This document shows, piece by piece, positions 1-11,910 of a stretch of 64,000 nucleotides of DNA. Location of the stretch: the NCBI GenBank assembly GCA_030063045.1, contig JAQSEB010000189.1, positions 62,001-126,000 of the forward strand, in the 5' to 3' direction. The position numbers were made by a program, and so were the translations under genes. Source of the DNA: Pratylenchus scribneri (lineage: Eukaryota > Nematoda > Chromadorea > Rhabditida > Pratylenchidae). Positions within the stretch are counted from its first letter, which is position 1, and each line of letters starts with the position of its first letter. Under the pieces are notes generated by a model. It did not search any database. It saw only the letters and a list, made by a program, of their open reading frames with translations, and was not told the DNA's origin.

Positions 1-195
1 GCCATTTTTAAATAAATTTGACCCTACTAATAGACTATGAAAAAGATCTTTTAAAGAATATAGAAATTTAAAAATAAAAAAATCAATAAATAATTATAAA
101 ATATTAAGATAAAAATACTTGGAAGAAAAAAATTAGAATTCAATTCATTTTACCACGAGGATATAATATAGGAACAAATTTTTGTAAATTATGGC

Positions 196-238
196 TTATA
201 ATCCTGGTGGAATACCGTCAAAAGGTCCGTGATTTGCG
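196..238 (-). CDS. possible last exon, unknown protein
   Basis: On the minus strand a possible acceptor (..ATTAG) at 239-240 is followed by one base and 14 codons, ending NHGPFDGIPPGL and TAA. The base composition is much richer in G+C than the flanks. It could be the 3' end of a minus-strand gene that also includes the exon at 3187-3314, but the 2.9 kb gap makes that a guess. Family not recognised. Confidence 0.25.
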
Positions 239-811
239 CTAATATATTGATCTTTTTTGATAATTAAATTAATTTATTAATAAAATTTAAAAATTTAATT
301 CGTTCTAATTATAAAATAATTATTAAGTTTTAATTTAATAAATTATTAATAATTCAATAAATTTTCAAATGATAAATTTCTACAAATTTTTGTATAATAA
401 TATATAGCATATTAAAATTACTATTAAAAAATGAGGATAATTGAATAGTTATTTTCAAATGGAAATATAATTAATAAAGTTATACTGCAAATAATTATGA
501 GAAGTAATTCTGAATAATATAATTATAAAGAATTTATTTAAACTAAATTATTTTTTAAAATAAAATAATAAAATTTATTTAAAATGCAAAAATTATTTAT
601 GTTTAACATATCGTAAAATTTAATTGAAATTAAAAATATTGAAATCGCTCTGTAAAAATTGCAATGCGGTTAAAATAATTTTTTTTTTATTTTTCTATAA
701 TCGAATTCATTTGTAAAGATAAGATATATCTTTATCATCAATATTAATAAAATTTATTAAAAATAAATAATTTTTATAAAAAAAAATTTAATTTAAATAA
801 TTTGCCTAAAA
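239..811. other. AT-rich spacer, no gene seen
   Basis: Almost pure A/T with dense stops in all frames. No splice-flanked island, repeat or RNA gene seen. Confidence 0.6.
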
Positions 812-871
812 TACATGGCAGCAATGGAAATGGATGAGACCTACATGGCAGCAATGGAAATGGATGAGACC
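812..871 (+). repeat. 30-bp perfect tandem duplication
   Basis: Two identical 30-bp units (812-841 and 842-871). The unit length is a multiple of three and the copies lie in frame in the small ORF below, duplicating a ten-residue block MAAMEMDETY/D. Confidence 0.9.
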
Positions 872-991
872 GATTCCAACGAAGAATATTATGTTCTGGA
901 CAAAGACGCAAATAATTTTAAAGGAATTAAAGATTTTAAGATATCTGAATTTAAAATTATTTTGATATTAATTGCCTTATTTTTAATATAA
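815..991 (+). CDS. 58-codon ORF with duplicated acidic start
   Basis: An ATG at 815 opens 58 codons to TAA at 989. The first part is coding-like (MAAMEMDET repeated, then DSNEEYYVLDKDANNFKG). The last 20 residues are A/T-driven and hydrophobic, so the true exon may end near 940 at an unseen splice site. The acidic repeat is the only distinctive feature. No family recognised. Confidence 0.4.
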   Translation: MAAMEMDETYMAAMEMDETDSNEEYYVLDKDANNFKGIKDFKISEFKIILILIALFLI

Positions 992-1401
992 TTTTTGGAT
1001 TACTAAAAAAATATAAATTGTCTTATATTATTCCTTCAATTTGTATATGTGTTATTTATCTTAAGAATTGTATCAAGCAATCTATAAAAATGAGAGAGTA
1101 GTATTATATTAATATATTTAATTATCATGATAATTTGCAAAATCTTAAAAGAAATAGAAAAATTAATTGACAAAATTCAAAATTACTTGCGACATTTTTA
1201 TAAATGAAAATGTCAAAAATTCTTCAATAAGGGAAAATTATTTCAAATATGTCGGCAATATTTGTAACAAAGATAACATGTATTAGATGCAATTAATTTC
1301 CAACAACGACGTGAAGAATAAAAAGGATAATTTATTATACTTAAAAATAATCCTGTTATCGAAGAACAAATGAATCATCTATCTGAATTGCCATCTGGAA
1401 C

Positions 1402-1454
1402 TTAAAATTTACGTGTTGATACTGCTTCAACAGCATTGGTTTCAATAGATTTTT
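1402..1454 (-). CDS. possible 3' exon, unknown protein
   Basis: A TTTTTTAAG acceptor on the minus strand is followed by codons reading KSIETNAVEAVSTRKF and TAA. A GTAAAT donor just before the stop is an alternative exon end. The longer minus-strand frame over 1356-1598 is mostly A/T filler and is not proposed as a gene. Confidence 0.25.
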
Positions 1455-1910
1455 CTTAAAAAATATATTTAAATTTACTAAGATTATTGATTTTAATAAA
1501 AATAAAATAAGATTCCTTAAATTAAAAATAAATTTTATAATAAAATTTTTTTCATATAATGTGGCCAAAAATTCAAGGTCTATTGGACTTAAAGACATAT
1601 AAAAGAATTACATGAATGAAAAAAATAATTTTGATAAAAAAAATATTAATTTATATGAATGAGAAAATTTTCAAATATATTTATTTATTATATTCAAGAT
1701 AATAATAAACAATAAAATATTTTATATTTTATTTTTTAAAAATGTCAATAATGTGATCAATTCTATAAAAATAATATAAATAAAAAAATTTTAATTCAAA
1801 ATTTTTTAAATATATTAATTATATAATTAATTTTACGAGGAGTTTTACTGAATCAACTAACCGATATTTTGATGAATTATAGAAAATTTGTACATATATT
1901 ATCGCCATAG

Positions 1911-2057
1911 CAAAGAAGATTCTGAAGGTGAAAGAAGAAATGATAACAAAAAAACCATACTGCCACCAATACCAATGAATTCTCTGAAAATGGCAATAAC
2001 ATTGGAAAAGAGATGGCCAAAGAAGAAAAAATAAATTTGTTGCGGAGTGAATATTAA
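1911..2057 (+). pseudogene. exon-like fragment broken at an A7 run
   Basis: After an acceptor (GCCATAG) the frame reads KEDSEGERRNDNKK. Downstream of seven A's at 1948-1954 the sensible reading moves to another frame, containing NEFSENGNNIGKEMAKEEK and ending at TAA 2055. A one-base change in the A run would join both parts. Hydrophilic, Glu/Asn/Lys-rich, function unknown. The minus-strand frame here is a shadow. Confidence 0.35.
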
Positions 2058-2861
2058 TTTAAATATCAAAAAATACAATAAAAAATAAATAAAAAATTTC
2101 AAAATTTATCAATTTATTAAAAAAAAATTCAAAAATATTAAAGAATAATATCTGATTTCATAATTAAATAAGAAATGAATTACTATTAAATTATATTGAA
2201 ATAATTTTTCATAATTTTTACCTTTTCTTCTAAAAATTATTCTCCATTAAATTTTGTATAGAATTGACTTCAATCATTTATTTAAAATTTATTATTGCCA
2301 TGGGAAAGTTTTATTAGACGAAATCACTAAATCTAAAGTTCTAATGTAAAAAAGCAAATTATTTTTACTTCATTATTTTTATCATTTTCCATAATTCTTG
2401 ATGTTAATGATTATTTTTTGGTATTACTTTTTGTTCACTGAAATTATTATAGGATTATTTACATATTTTGCCATTTTCAATGCATTTAGAATTTATAATT
2501 CAATAAAATATGAAAAAAAAACTATCAAAAAAAGAATATCTAATTTTTTAATAAATTAAAAATATATTTTGGAAAATAATCTTTTAAAAATAATAAAATA
2601 AATATCATTAATTAAATAAAATCGATTAATAATATTTTTTAATTTCGAAATGTATATAATCAACAATGTTAAACAAAATCAAATGGAAAATTTTAGGGAT
2701 GACTTCCTAAAATATATTTTATAAAGGTCTAATTGAAACCTGCAATATTAATTTTTTTTATGCGCTATTATTTTAGGCGTTTATTATTTTCAAAATATAA
2801 AAAAATTAAAAATTTTATTATTATTTCAAAAATCTTGATATGTAAATTGTTAAAGTTTTCA
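2058..2861. other. AT-rich spacer, no gene seen
   Basis: Only A/T-rich sequence. No splice-flanked island or repeat recognised. Confidence 0.5.
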
Positions 2862-2945
2862 ATGACCGATAACGTTATCGTCGATAAGCTGTTAAATAGT
2901 CTGACTTTAATATATTCTCTTTCTAATTTACCCAAATGGCTTTAG
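2862..2945 (+). CDS. 27-codon coding-like ORF
   Basis: An ATG at 2862 gives MTDNVIVDKLLNSLTLIYSL and a short tail to the stop at 2943. The frame stays open upstream to about 2733, but that part is A/T filler. Probably one exon of something larger. No family recognised. Confidence 0.3.
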   Translation: MTDNVIVDKLLNSLTLIYSLSNLPKWL

Positions 2946-3186
2946 TATTAAAATAAATTTTTTAATTTTGCAATTATAAATTGAATATTGAAAAAATTGA
3001 GGAAAAAAAATAATTTTGAATAAAAAAATTTACTAAATTTTGCGATTAAAATAGCTTATAGATATAAAATCCATGATAAAATTTTTATATAATTTTGCTT
3101 AATTTTAAATTTTTAAATAAAACATTAAATTTAGCCTTTTATACGAATGCAAGTGTAAATTAGATTATTTAATTATAGCCTTGTAC

Positions 3187-3314
3187 CTGGGCCGCATTCG
3201 CCAACAAGGTGATCTCATCGAGACTGGAGAATTTGCCAAGTAAAGGGACCTTCAAGCTACTATAGTAATCGTCTTCAGAAAGAGTTGACCGAATTGTGCA
3301 AACTTTGCCGAACG
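3187..3314 (-). CDS. well-formed internal exon, unknown protein
   Basis: A 128-bp island of almost balanced base composition. The minus strand has an acceptor (TTTAGTTATAG) and a donor (GTACAAGG) at its edges, and it is fully open: two bases, then 42 codons including STLSEDDYYSSLKVPLLGKF followed by SSLDEITLLANAAQ. It ends in phase 0. A mixed amphipathic/hydrophobic sequence with real codon variety, one of the best exons in the window. The neighbouring exons could not be found and the family is not recognised. Confidence 0.6.
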
Positions 3315-4422
3315 CTATAACTAAATTAAAATAATTTAACAAATGAAAATTAAATATAAAATTTTAAATAATTTTCTATATTTATTAGTATAAAAAAATT
3401 AATTATTAAATATATAAAAAAATAATTATTATAAAATTATCATGGCAAATAATTAATTTTAAAATATATTAATCAATAATTATAGAGATAATTATTATTA
3501 AAAATAAAAAAATAAATAATTGAAAAATAAATGAAATTGCAGGTTTTAGTGTGCATATTCTATGCACAAGATAATTTCGTTGAATCAAATAATAAAATTA
3601 TTCAAAATTATTAAAAATAAACAAAAAAATTTTATATCTTTAAAATGATCAATGGGATCGAAAAAAGAAAGTAAACAAATTTTTTCATACAATAATTTAT
3701 ATTTAAATTTATTTGAAAATAATTTTGTCAAATAAACAAGTATTTCTTCTTAATATGTAATCTTAATAAATATAATAAATCATCTTTAAATTAATATAAA
3801 TGTGCTTTATATTATGGTCTGTTTTAAACATAAAAAAAGATTTAAACCATTCAAAATTAGGCTTATCATTATAAACTTATAAAACTGATATAAATTTGTT
3901 AAAAAATCATTTATATTTTATCCTAAAGAAAGACGACTATAATATCAATTTTTCATTAAAAAAAGAAATATTTTTAAAGGAAAATAGAATAACATTATAA
4001 TTCATGAAAAAGGAAATATTAATCATATTGTTTAAAATAGAATTAATATTATAGCATTTTTATATTAACTTATTTTTTGAAATACAAAATTCTCGATAAA
4101 TGTTTAAATTTTTTTTACAAAATTAACTTATTGAATTTAATTGAAAACAATTTTTAAAATTCTTGTGATAAATTTAATTTTTGGCATAGTGTATTCTTCA
4201 ATCAGTAAAACTATTATTATAAACCAAATGCATTCATTAAATTAATCGTAAATTATTATTTCATAAACCAATCATTCAAAAATTTTACTAGAACAGAATA
4301 TATTTCATTTTATCAATTAAATTCGTCAATCAAAATTAGAAAATATCTAGTTGAGAACCAATAATGAAATCTTTTGAAAGGATAATTAAACATTACAAAA
4401 TGAGAAAGCTGCCATAATTTAG
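3315..4422. other. AT-rich spacer or intron
   Basis: No coding island seen in about 1.1 kb. It may be intron of the minus-strand gene at 3187-3314. Confidence 0.5.
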
Positions 4423-4485
4423 AAGCTTGAGGACATTCAAGAAGCAGTAGGCAATTGGAAAAATTCTTTTTTATTCAAAATTTAA
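4423..4485 (+). CDS. exon-like island
   Basis: After the acceptor CATAATTTAG the frame reads KLEDIQEAVGNWKNSFLFKI, then TAA. A GTAGGC donor at about 4447 is an alternative exon end. Lies 115 bp upstream of another plus-strand island and may belong to the same gene. Confidence 0.3.
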   Translation, partial: KLEDIQEAVGNWKNSFLFKI

Positions 4486-4600
4486 AATTATAATTCTAAT
4501 ATATATAAGATAAAAATTTTTTGTAAAAATTTAACATTTAAATTTCTTTTAATTTTCATTTTTTTCAATCAAAATGGGATTGACAAAATTAAAATCTTAG

Positions 4601-4662
4601 AATTGTGGAACATTGATGGTAAATTCAGAAATCTCGATAAGAAAATTTCTTCAATATTTTAA
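4601..4662 (+). CDS. exon-like island, possible C-terminus
   Basis: The acceptor AAAATCTTAG is followed by a frame that includes LWNIDGKFRNLDKKISSIF and TAA at 4660. Coding-like mix of charged and aromatic residues. Possibly spliced to the island at 4423-4485. Confidence 0.3.
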
Positions 4663-4997
4663 AATTTAAAATATGTATTGGAAAATTATATGAAGAAACT
4701 CGATAGGCTTTTCACAAACATAATAATAATTCATTGTATAAAAATAATAAAAAATAATTTTTTTAATGCAATTCTATTCATATATGAGAAAATATATAAT
4801 GTTAACATGAAATAATTGAAAATATTTGTAATGAAATTTAATAAAAAAAAATCGATTTATAAAAATAAAAATAATTTTACAAAAAAATATTATTAAGAAA
4901 TAATTTAAAATATTTTATATTTTAAATAAATATAGGCATTTGAAAAATTATAAAAAAATAAACTTAAAAAATAAAATAATAAAATAATGCATATCAA

Positions 4998-5047
4998 TTA
5001 TTTTTCAAATTGAAAATTTTTGGAAATGGAAGCTACAGGCACGTTGC
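4998..5047 (-). CDS. possible 3' exon
   Basis: The minus-strand acceptor AATTTTTAG is followed by NVPVASISKNFQFEK and TAA. The plus strand is also briefly open here (MEATGTLPKNC), so strand choice rests on the better acceptor. Confidence 0.25.
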
Positions 5048-5162
5048 CTAAAAATTGCTGTTAAATAATTAATTAAAAAATATAGAAAAAAATATTTTAA
5101 ATCCATATAAAATTACATATAAAAATAATAAAAAAAATTTAAAAAATGATCTAAAAACTTAT

Positions 5163-5345
5163 TTACAAATATAAATTATTTTTATTTATATGTGCAATAA
5201 TTTCAGCAATTCTTGAATTCGCTTTTACCTTCAATTTTCTTGAAGGAAAAAAGAATATGTCTATAATAAATTTAGCCCAATTGAATGCAAAAAATATAGC
5301 AAATTTAAAATATATATAGACTTTTAAGAAACAATATCTAACCAA
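5163..5345 (-). CDS. 60-codon frame, C-terminal part coding-like
   Basis: Open for 60 codons. The first half is A/T-driven and hydrophobic, but the last third reads KLKVKANSRIAEIIAHINKN, with a varied codon set. The real exon probably begins near 5255. Function unknown. Confidence 0.3.
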   Translation of the reverse strand: MVRYCFLKVYIYFKFAIFFAFNWAKFIIDIFFFPSRKLKVKANSRIAEIIAHINKNNLYL

Positions 5346-6502
5346 AAATTTTTATGGAGAATAAAATCAGTTCTATTTCTACATGATAAAAGAATAAAAA
5401 CTAAAATGATAAAACTGCTTTTTTATGCATATCAAGAAATAAAATAAACAATAAAAAATCTTAATTTCAAAAATATCAAAACTTAAATAAAAATATTTTC
5501 GAAAAATTTTAAAATTTTTAAAAAATGAAAAACATACAAAATATATAAAAAATTTCTTTCAAATATTTGATTAAAATAAGAAAATATATAATAAAAATTT
5601 ATGTTAAAATAAATCGTATATATAAGAATTGAAAAGAAAAAAATTTTAAATTGTTAAATTAACATATAATTTTCGAATTGAAATAAAATTATTAGAAAAA
5701 GATAAAACAAATAAGAAATTTGTTAATTATTATATTTATAAAAAAAATTTTACCATATTTTCTACACTTCTTTCTTAATTCCAATTATTATTAACAAAAT
5801 AATTTGGGAAATCTATAAAATAATATCAATTTTAATTTTATTTTAGTTTATTTATTTAAAATGATTTTAATTCTATATTAAAATTAAAAATTAAAAAATG
5901 AATGTATAACTGAGTACAATCAATGAAAGAAAATATCAAAATCGAATAAGTAATTTTTATCATTATATTGCTATTCTAAATTTATTTAAAATGTAAAATA
6001 AAATTTAAAAAAAAAATAAAAAAAATTATAAATATAATGAAAGGAGAAAAAATAAATTGTATATCATTTATCATTAAAGTATATTTTTTCATGATATCAA
6101 ATTAAAAAAATTATAAATTTTTCAGGAATATATTGAATTATTTGATAAAATATGAAGAAAAATCAATTTTATAAATTACCTTCAACTGAAATGGCTTTTA
6201 ACGAACAGTCATTAAATTTGATAAAATTTAATCAAAAATTATAATTGATAAAATTATTTTATTTTTTATAACTTAATTACCTAATTTCGACTCATAATAA
6301 CAAGCAATTATATCTATTATTTTTCTTTTATTTAATAAATAGTGAATTCATAATATATAAAGCAAATTGAATGATAGAATAAAAATAAATAAAATTATCA
6401 ATTATTGTATACATCTAAGAATGTTATGGCTTGTTGGAACGCAAAGAGAAAGGATTACCAAATTCCTAGTTGGAAATAATTATAAAATAAAAATTTTTTA
6501 AC
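5346..6502. other. AT-rich spacer, no gene seen
   Basis: No supported coding island, repeat or RNA. A short richer patch at 6420-6470 has stops in all useful frames. Confidence 0.5.
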
Positions 6503-6632
6503 AAGAGCTAGGAATTTGCATCTTACAACCTGAAATATGCTGAGAATGCCTTAAGGCGTGGTTCATATTAATTTACCGCTCGGCCAGGATAGTTTCATGG
6601 TAGAAGCTTACTGAACGGCATGGTATTGAAAC
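6503..6632 (+). other. G+C-richer island, broken coding sequence likely
   Basis: Composition is clearly exon-like. One plus frame reads LKYAENALRRGSY and another reads VVHINLPLGQDSFMVEAY, each ending at a stop, so no single frame spans the island. A decayed or frameshifted exon is the simplest reading. Confidence 0.3.
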
Positions 6633-6945
6633 TAATCTATATTGAAGATTTAATTTTTTAGAAAATACAAATTATTAATTAAAAAATTTAATTGTTTAAA
6701 TTAAATATAAAATTTTTTAGAAAATTATAAATTATTAATTTTAAACTTAAATAAAATTTTAATAAATAAAAAAATAGTAAGAAAAAATATGAGAAAAAAT
6801 TTGAAAAAAAAACATATTTTAAATTTTATATAGAAAGATAGAATAAAAATTAACCATATATAAAAGATAAATAATAATAAATTTATTATTTTTATAAATG
6901 TAAATTTTATATGTGTAAAAAGAATTAAATTTATATAATTAAAAG

Positions 6946-7016
6946 TGGCTTTTTTCCGAAAAGAATGGAGGAGAAAATGGACAAGAAAGGATTGGCGTAA
7001 AAATTTCGCCATTTAA
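6946..7016 (+). CDS. possible terminal exon, Arg/Lys/Trp-rich end
   Basis: Acceptor TTAAAAG, then AFFRKEWRRKWTRKDWRKNF and a short tail to TAA at 7014. Three Trp in a strongly basic segment. The minus-strand frame across the same bases continues into pure A/T hydrophobic sequence and is judged the shadow. Confidence 0.35.
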
Positions 7017-7075
7017 AAAAAATTACTGAAGATCCCTAAAGAATTTTTGATAAAAATAAACTACTAGAGTCTTAA

Positions 7076-7246
7076 TTTGTTCCACAAAATTGTCAGAAAT
7101 TTGGGCATAATGTTTCAAATAATATTAAAAAGGCATTCTCAGTACCAAATCAGAAAGAGATAAAGGCACCCTGTTTTTTATGTAAAATGATGGACATTGG
7201 TCCTTCTTTGCTAAATTTTCGACCTTTGGAAATAAAAATAAATTAA
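7076..7246 (+). CDS. 56-codon open frame without Met start
   Basis: The frame contains QNCQKFGHNVSNNIKKAFSV and then APCFLCKMMDIGPSLLNF. It includes a CFLC pair but no complete zinc-binding set. Lies 60 bp after the island at 6946-7016, perhaps with a short intron between them. Family not recognised. Confidence 0.35.
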   Translation, partial: FVPQNCQKFGHNVSNNIKKAFSVPNQKEIKAPCFLCKMMDIGPSLLNFRPLEIKIN

Positions 7247-7795
7247 ATATAAATTAAAATTTAATTGAAAATAAATTAAATTAAATTTTATATATAATAA
7301 ATTTAATACTAATGATAATAATTGTATTGAAAATATTTCTTATTTTCTAATTTTAAAATTACCAAATAGAGAAAGGCAAAATAGCTGAACAATCAATGCA
7401 TAATAAATTTATCTGATATCAATTAATTTAAATAAAAATATATTCTTCCTAATAAAGTATTCTCGAAATAAAAATCAATAAGATCAATCTTAAAATTTGA
7501 TGTAAAATAAAGGCTAAAAATCACCGATGGCATATGTAAAATGACAAATGTTAAAAATAATCTTCTTTCACAATGAGAAAATGATTAGTTCTTTCTCAAT
7601 AAATTTAAAAAATTAGTTGAAAAATTTAAAAGAATATTATAAATAAAAAAATACATAAATTGCAATAAAAATTAAAATAATTTTTTATAATTTTTTAATT
7701 TTTTTTGCCAGGAAATATTTTTATAATACAAGAAATATATATTAATTTAATTGATAATTTTAATTAATTTTAATTGAACTTAATATCTGACCTCA

Positions 7796-7996
7796 ATGAG
7801 CATTAATTTCGCAAATATGGCAACCACTTTTCTGGAAAATTATAATAAACTTTTATTTAAAAAATGCAACATTCAAATTTCTAGCCATAATATGGAGTTA
7901 TACTTGAAGTTGAAAAAATTGTATAGACGACAAGGCGTTGAATTTGAAAAATATTTTTTTTTAATTTCATTATTTTTCATAATGAAAATAAAATAA
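7796..7996 (+). CDS. 66-codon ORF, lysine-rich
   Basis: ATG at 7796: MSINFANMATTFLENYNKLL, later LKKLYRRQGVEFEK. The last dozen residues are A/T-driven, so the exon may end near 7950. Possible first exon. Nothing identifies a family. Confidence 0.4.
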   Translation: MSINFANMATTFLENYNKLLFKKCNIQISSHNMELYLKLKKLYRRQGVEFEKYFFLISLFFIMKIK

Positions 7997-8255
7997 AATT
8001 GATTTCCAAATTAAAGAAATAATAACAAAAATTTTAAAAATAAAATATGATATAATGCAATAATAAATTTTATTTTAAAAAATAAAATTGGCATTATAAG
8101 AGCCACGATATAATTGAAAATAATTAGCTAATTTAATTGATAAATTCAGAATTGTAAGTTTTTAATTTAAAATAGTTTAAAATTTGAGAATTTTTTATCA
8201 AAGAAAAATTATTAAAAATTCATTAAATGAAATAAGGAACTGTTATTCATAATAG

Positions 8256-8339
8256 AAAGATAACAAAGCACGAGCAAAATTGCTATGGATGAAAGAAACT
8301 CCTTGCTATTATGGTTGTACGGAATCTACTATAAAATAA
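8256..8339 (+). CDS. exon-like island with Cys-Tyr cluster
   Basis: 27 codons after an AATAG acceptor: KDNKARAKLLWMKETPCYYG, then CTESTIK and TAA. Richer in G+C than the flanks. Unassigned. Confidence 0.35.
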   Translation, partial: KDNKARAKLLWMKETPCYYGCTESTIK

Positions 8340-10117
8340 AGCTTATATGATTTAATATAAAAAATTAAGATAAAAATATTAAAATTAATGAATAAAAAAC
8401 ATTAAGATGAATATATTGGAAAATTAGAAAATTGTCAATAATTATTTGATATCTTAAATTTATGAAAAGAAATATGAATAAAATTTAAATAAAATAGAGC
8501 TAAATTTTTAATATAAATATTTATAAAAATAAGAATATTTAATTAAAAAATATTTAATTTTATTTAGTGATAAATTTATTTTATTTAAATAAAATTAAAT
8601 ACATAATTTCATATACCGAAGAAATAAGAAAAAAAAAATATTTTATTAATTTATAAAATTTTAAAATAGAATGTACAAACGACCTTTTTTAATTACCTAA
8701 AAATTTTAGTTATAAAATTTATTAAAAAACAGTTAAAAAAAGATGAGTTAAAAAATAATTGAATAAATTAAAATATAATAAATTTTAAATCTTATTTATA
8801 AAATTTTTTTTAAAAAAATTTGATGAAGATTAAAATTAAATTTTTAATAATTTTTTGAACAAAAAATAAATTAAAAAATTTATAATTTATATTAATTAAA
8901 TTATTTATAATTTATAGTAAATAATTTTAAAAATTAAGATTGAACAATATGCCAAACTATGTTCTTTAAAAACAGATGCATCAAAACGATAATAAATAGG
9001 AAGAGTAAGAAAAAAATTATTCCTATCTTAAATAAAAAAATATTAATAATTTAGGAATCGAAAATCCAAAAAATTTTTGGACTCTAAGACAGAATAATGA
9101 GAAATTTTTTTTAAAAAAAAAGAATATTCAAAAATGTATAAATGTATAAGAAAAAATATAAAAAATAATTTAACAAATAATTGCCAAAATAATTTAAAAA
9201 TAAATTTATATGATAAAATGACAAAATATTTTATATTGTCAAATAAAAATATTAAAACAATTATATATCAGAAATTAAATATTAAAATTCTTTTACTTTT
9301 TTTTAATAATATATATTCAATTTTCTAATTACAAAATGAATTAAAATAAAATATTTTCATCCGTGATTATGATTAAAAATTTAAATTTTCTATAAAAATT
9401 AATGATATTTAAAAATATAAAATATTTATATAAATTTAGCAATATTGGAATTATTTTTAACAATATATTTTATTCTAAAATTTAATCACAATACAACATT
9501 TGATTAAGTTCGTTTTTTTAATTACATTACCAAAAATCTTGTTCGGCAGAAGAGATTTTTTAATTGCTTAATAATTTTAGAATAATTTTTTCTGGATAAT
9601 AATTAAAAATAAATCCTTTAATTTTATTAATAGGAAAATTAGCTCTTTATTTTAAGCTTGGTTTTGGAATTCATTTGATTTGTTGAATACAGTTGTGAAA
9701 ATTTATTGAAAGAAAACATAATAAAAAATATATATAATCAACAAAATGATTCAGCAATTAAAAATATATAAAGAATAAATAATATTAATTATTATATAAT
9801 AATTTATTCGAATATTAATTTGTGAGGGAGGAATTTATTTAATATAATTTTATTCTTCTTTTTTTTAATTTCTATATCGTTCTCCGTGTAACTGTTCATT
9901 TGAAATAATATGGCAGAATAATTTCATCAGTTTTTATTATATAGCGAATAAAAAATATAAATTATAATGAAAATAGAAAAAAAATTTTTGATATATTTCT
10001 TTTTGTTAAAAGGCCTGAATATTTTAGCACGGAGAAACTTTTTTATGAAATTAGGAAATGATATGAGCTCATTGGAATGATTATATTATACGCTTGAATG
10101 TTAACAAAAATATATAG
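8340..10117. other. AT-rich spacer, no gene seen
   Basis: Includes a 64-codon plus-strand frame at 9134-9328 made only of A/T-type residues, which I do not call a gene. No repeat or RNA recognised. Confidence 0.5.
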
Positions 10118-10188
10118 AGAATATCGATATAGAACTATTTGGAGATCTGGATTACGAAGATCCGGAAAATTTTATTTGGTATCGATAG
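10118..10188 (+). CDS. short acidic exon-like island
   Basis: After TATATAG the frame reads NIDIELFGDLDYEDPENFIW and ends YR-TAG. Acidic and varied in codons. Possibly upstream of the coiled-coil fragment at 10686. Confidence 0.35.
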
Positions 10189-10685
10189 AAATTATTTCAA
10201 AAAAATTATAATTAAAATCTTATATTTTTACAATTGTAAATAAAATTGATGGAAATAAATAATTATATAAATTTATTGTAGTTATGGTCTGGTAAACAAT
10301 TTAGATAAAACATCGAATAAAATTATCAAGATAATTTTTAGTTAAAATAATTGAACAAATAATAATATTACCGATAAGATGAGAATTTTGATTGCATATA
10401 TTAATATTATAAAACTATGAGATATAATAATATTATTGCTCAAAATTACTTTCATCGAATTACCAAGAAATGAAAATGAAATTTGAAGGCTCTCTTCAAG
10501 AATTACGAGCAATTAATAATTTTCAAATAATTGTGCCAAAATATTTCGAATTTAAAGAAATGTTTTTTTTCCTTAAACCATTTTTTAATCGTTATAGTTT
10601 TACATCATGGAGGTATCAACTTAATACATAACTTCATTACCAAAAAAATATTTAAGTAAATGGATTAAATTACAATATTTTTCAG

Positions 10686-10968
10686 CAATATGACTGTGGA
10701 AATGGCCGCATCACACAAGTTGCGTCCTTTCATTCAATGGGAAAGGGACGTTGAAGAAGGAATTGAAATTCAACAAAAGAATGAGTTCGATTGTGCTGTT
10801 TTCTTTTGAAGAAAAAAAATGAAAAGCTGGAAAAACAAAATGTAGATCTCGCAGATAGATTGAGCATGGCAAGTAATGCTTCCTCAATATTTAAACCAAT
10901 CAAGAATGGCCATTGCGAACATTATCAAGACAATGGAAGAATTAAAAAAAAAATTTCAAGAAAAATGA
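10686..10968 (+). pseudogene. coiled-coil protein fragment with two frame changes
   Basis: A strong acceptor TATTTTTCAG precedes ATG 10690, which reads MTVEMAASHKLRPFIQWERD and continues to a TGA at 10807. A second frame carries a heptad-like stretch, LLKKKNEKLEKQNVDLADRL, then SMASNASSIFKPIKN. A third frame ends RMAIANIIKTMEELKKKFQE and stops at 10966. The three parts follow one another without overlap in sense, so this is one coiled-coil coding region with two frame changes, either a pseudogene or sequencing error. Family unknown. Confidence 0.5.
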
Positions 10969-11777
10969 AATTATAAAATAAAGCTTCAAAAAATTGCGAA
11001 ATAATCTGTTACTATAAAAATTAAAAAAGAAAAATTTAAATGAAGGATAATTAATAAAAATAAATATGAATTTTTATTAAAGAATTATTATAAAAATTAA
11101 ATAATAACATTTCTAGTATTCATTGTTAAATTCATGAATCATAAATTTGTTTATTCAAATCATAAGGAAAGAAGGATTTAAATTATACATTTAGCTTTCA
11201 TCATTTATTACTTGTATGTTATTTTTTAAGTAATTTTTTATTCATCAAAAATAATGAAAAAAAAAATTAATTTTATACAACTAATAACAAAAATAATAAA
11301 AATTTTAAAATTCCTTTCAATCTAATTCAAAAAATAAAAAAAAAATTTTAATTTTAAATTAATCATTTAGTTATTTATTTTTTAAAAAATAAAAAAATTA
11401 TTTACCTAATAATAATTTAAAAAAAAAAATAAAGAAATAGCTTAAAATAAAATATAAATATTTTATTTACCAAAGAAAATTCAAATAATTTAAAAATGTA
11501 AGTGAATTATATAATTTAAAATAAAACATATAGATTTATTTTAAATTTTTAAAAATAATACGGAAATTTGACACAACACATTTGATTAATTTCTTATGAA
11601 AAAATATAAATTTTATTGTTATGATTTTAAGAATCTATAATAAAATTTTAAATCAAAATAATTAAGGAGAAAACTATCGATTGCATACTAATTTTTTGGA
11701 ATATTTAATTAATTTTTAAAAGATTCGATCGATTCCAATAATGCCATTCCTTAAATTGATCAAATTAGAAAATTATT

Positions 11778-11910
11778 GGCATAATTGGCTCCAATGATTT
11801 TATGATATTCGATTTTGAGGAAGAAATTGGTGGGAATTGAAGTAAAGAAAGGCGAAAGAAATCAGTGGAATTTGAAGCATTTTTTAGGGTTTGAATTAAT
11901 TAATGAATGA
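11778..11910 (+). pseudogene. frameshifted coding fragment
   Basis: Frame one reads GIIGSNDFMIFDFEEEIGG to TGA at 11838. The next frame takes over within the same glycine codons and reads GIEVKKGERNQWNLKHFLGF and ends INE-TGA at 11908. A one-base change at about 11832-11835 would join them. Unassigned. Confidence 0.4.

Noticed and set aside
6725..7012. 95-codon minus-strand frame
   Set aside because: Almost entirely Phe/Ile/Leu from A/T runs. The richer bases at its start read better as the plus-strand exon 6946-7016.
9134..9328. 64-codon plus-strand frame
   Set aside because: Same A/T-only composition and no flanking signals.
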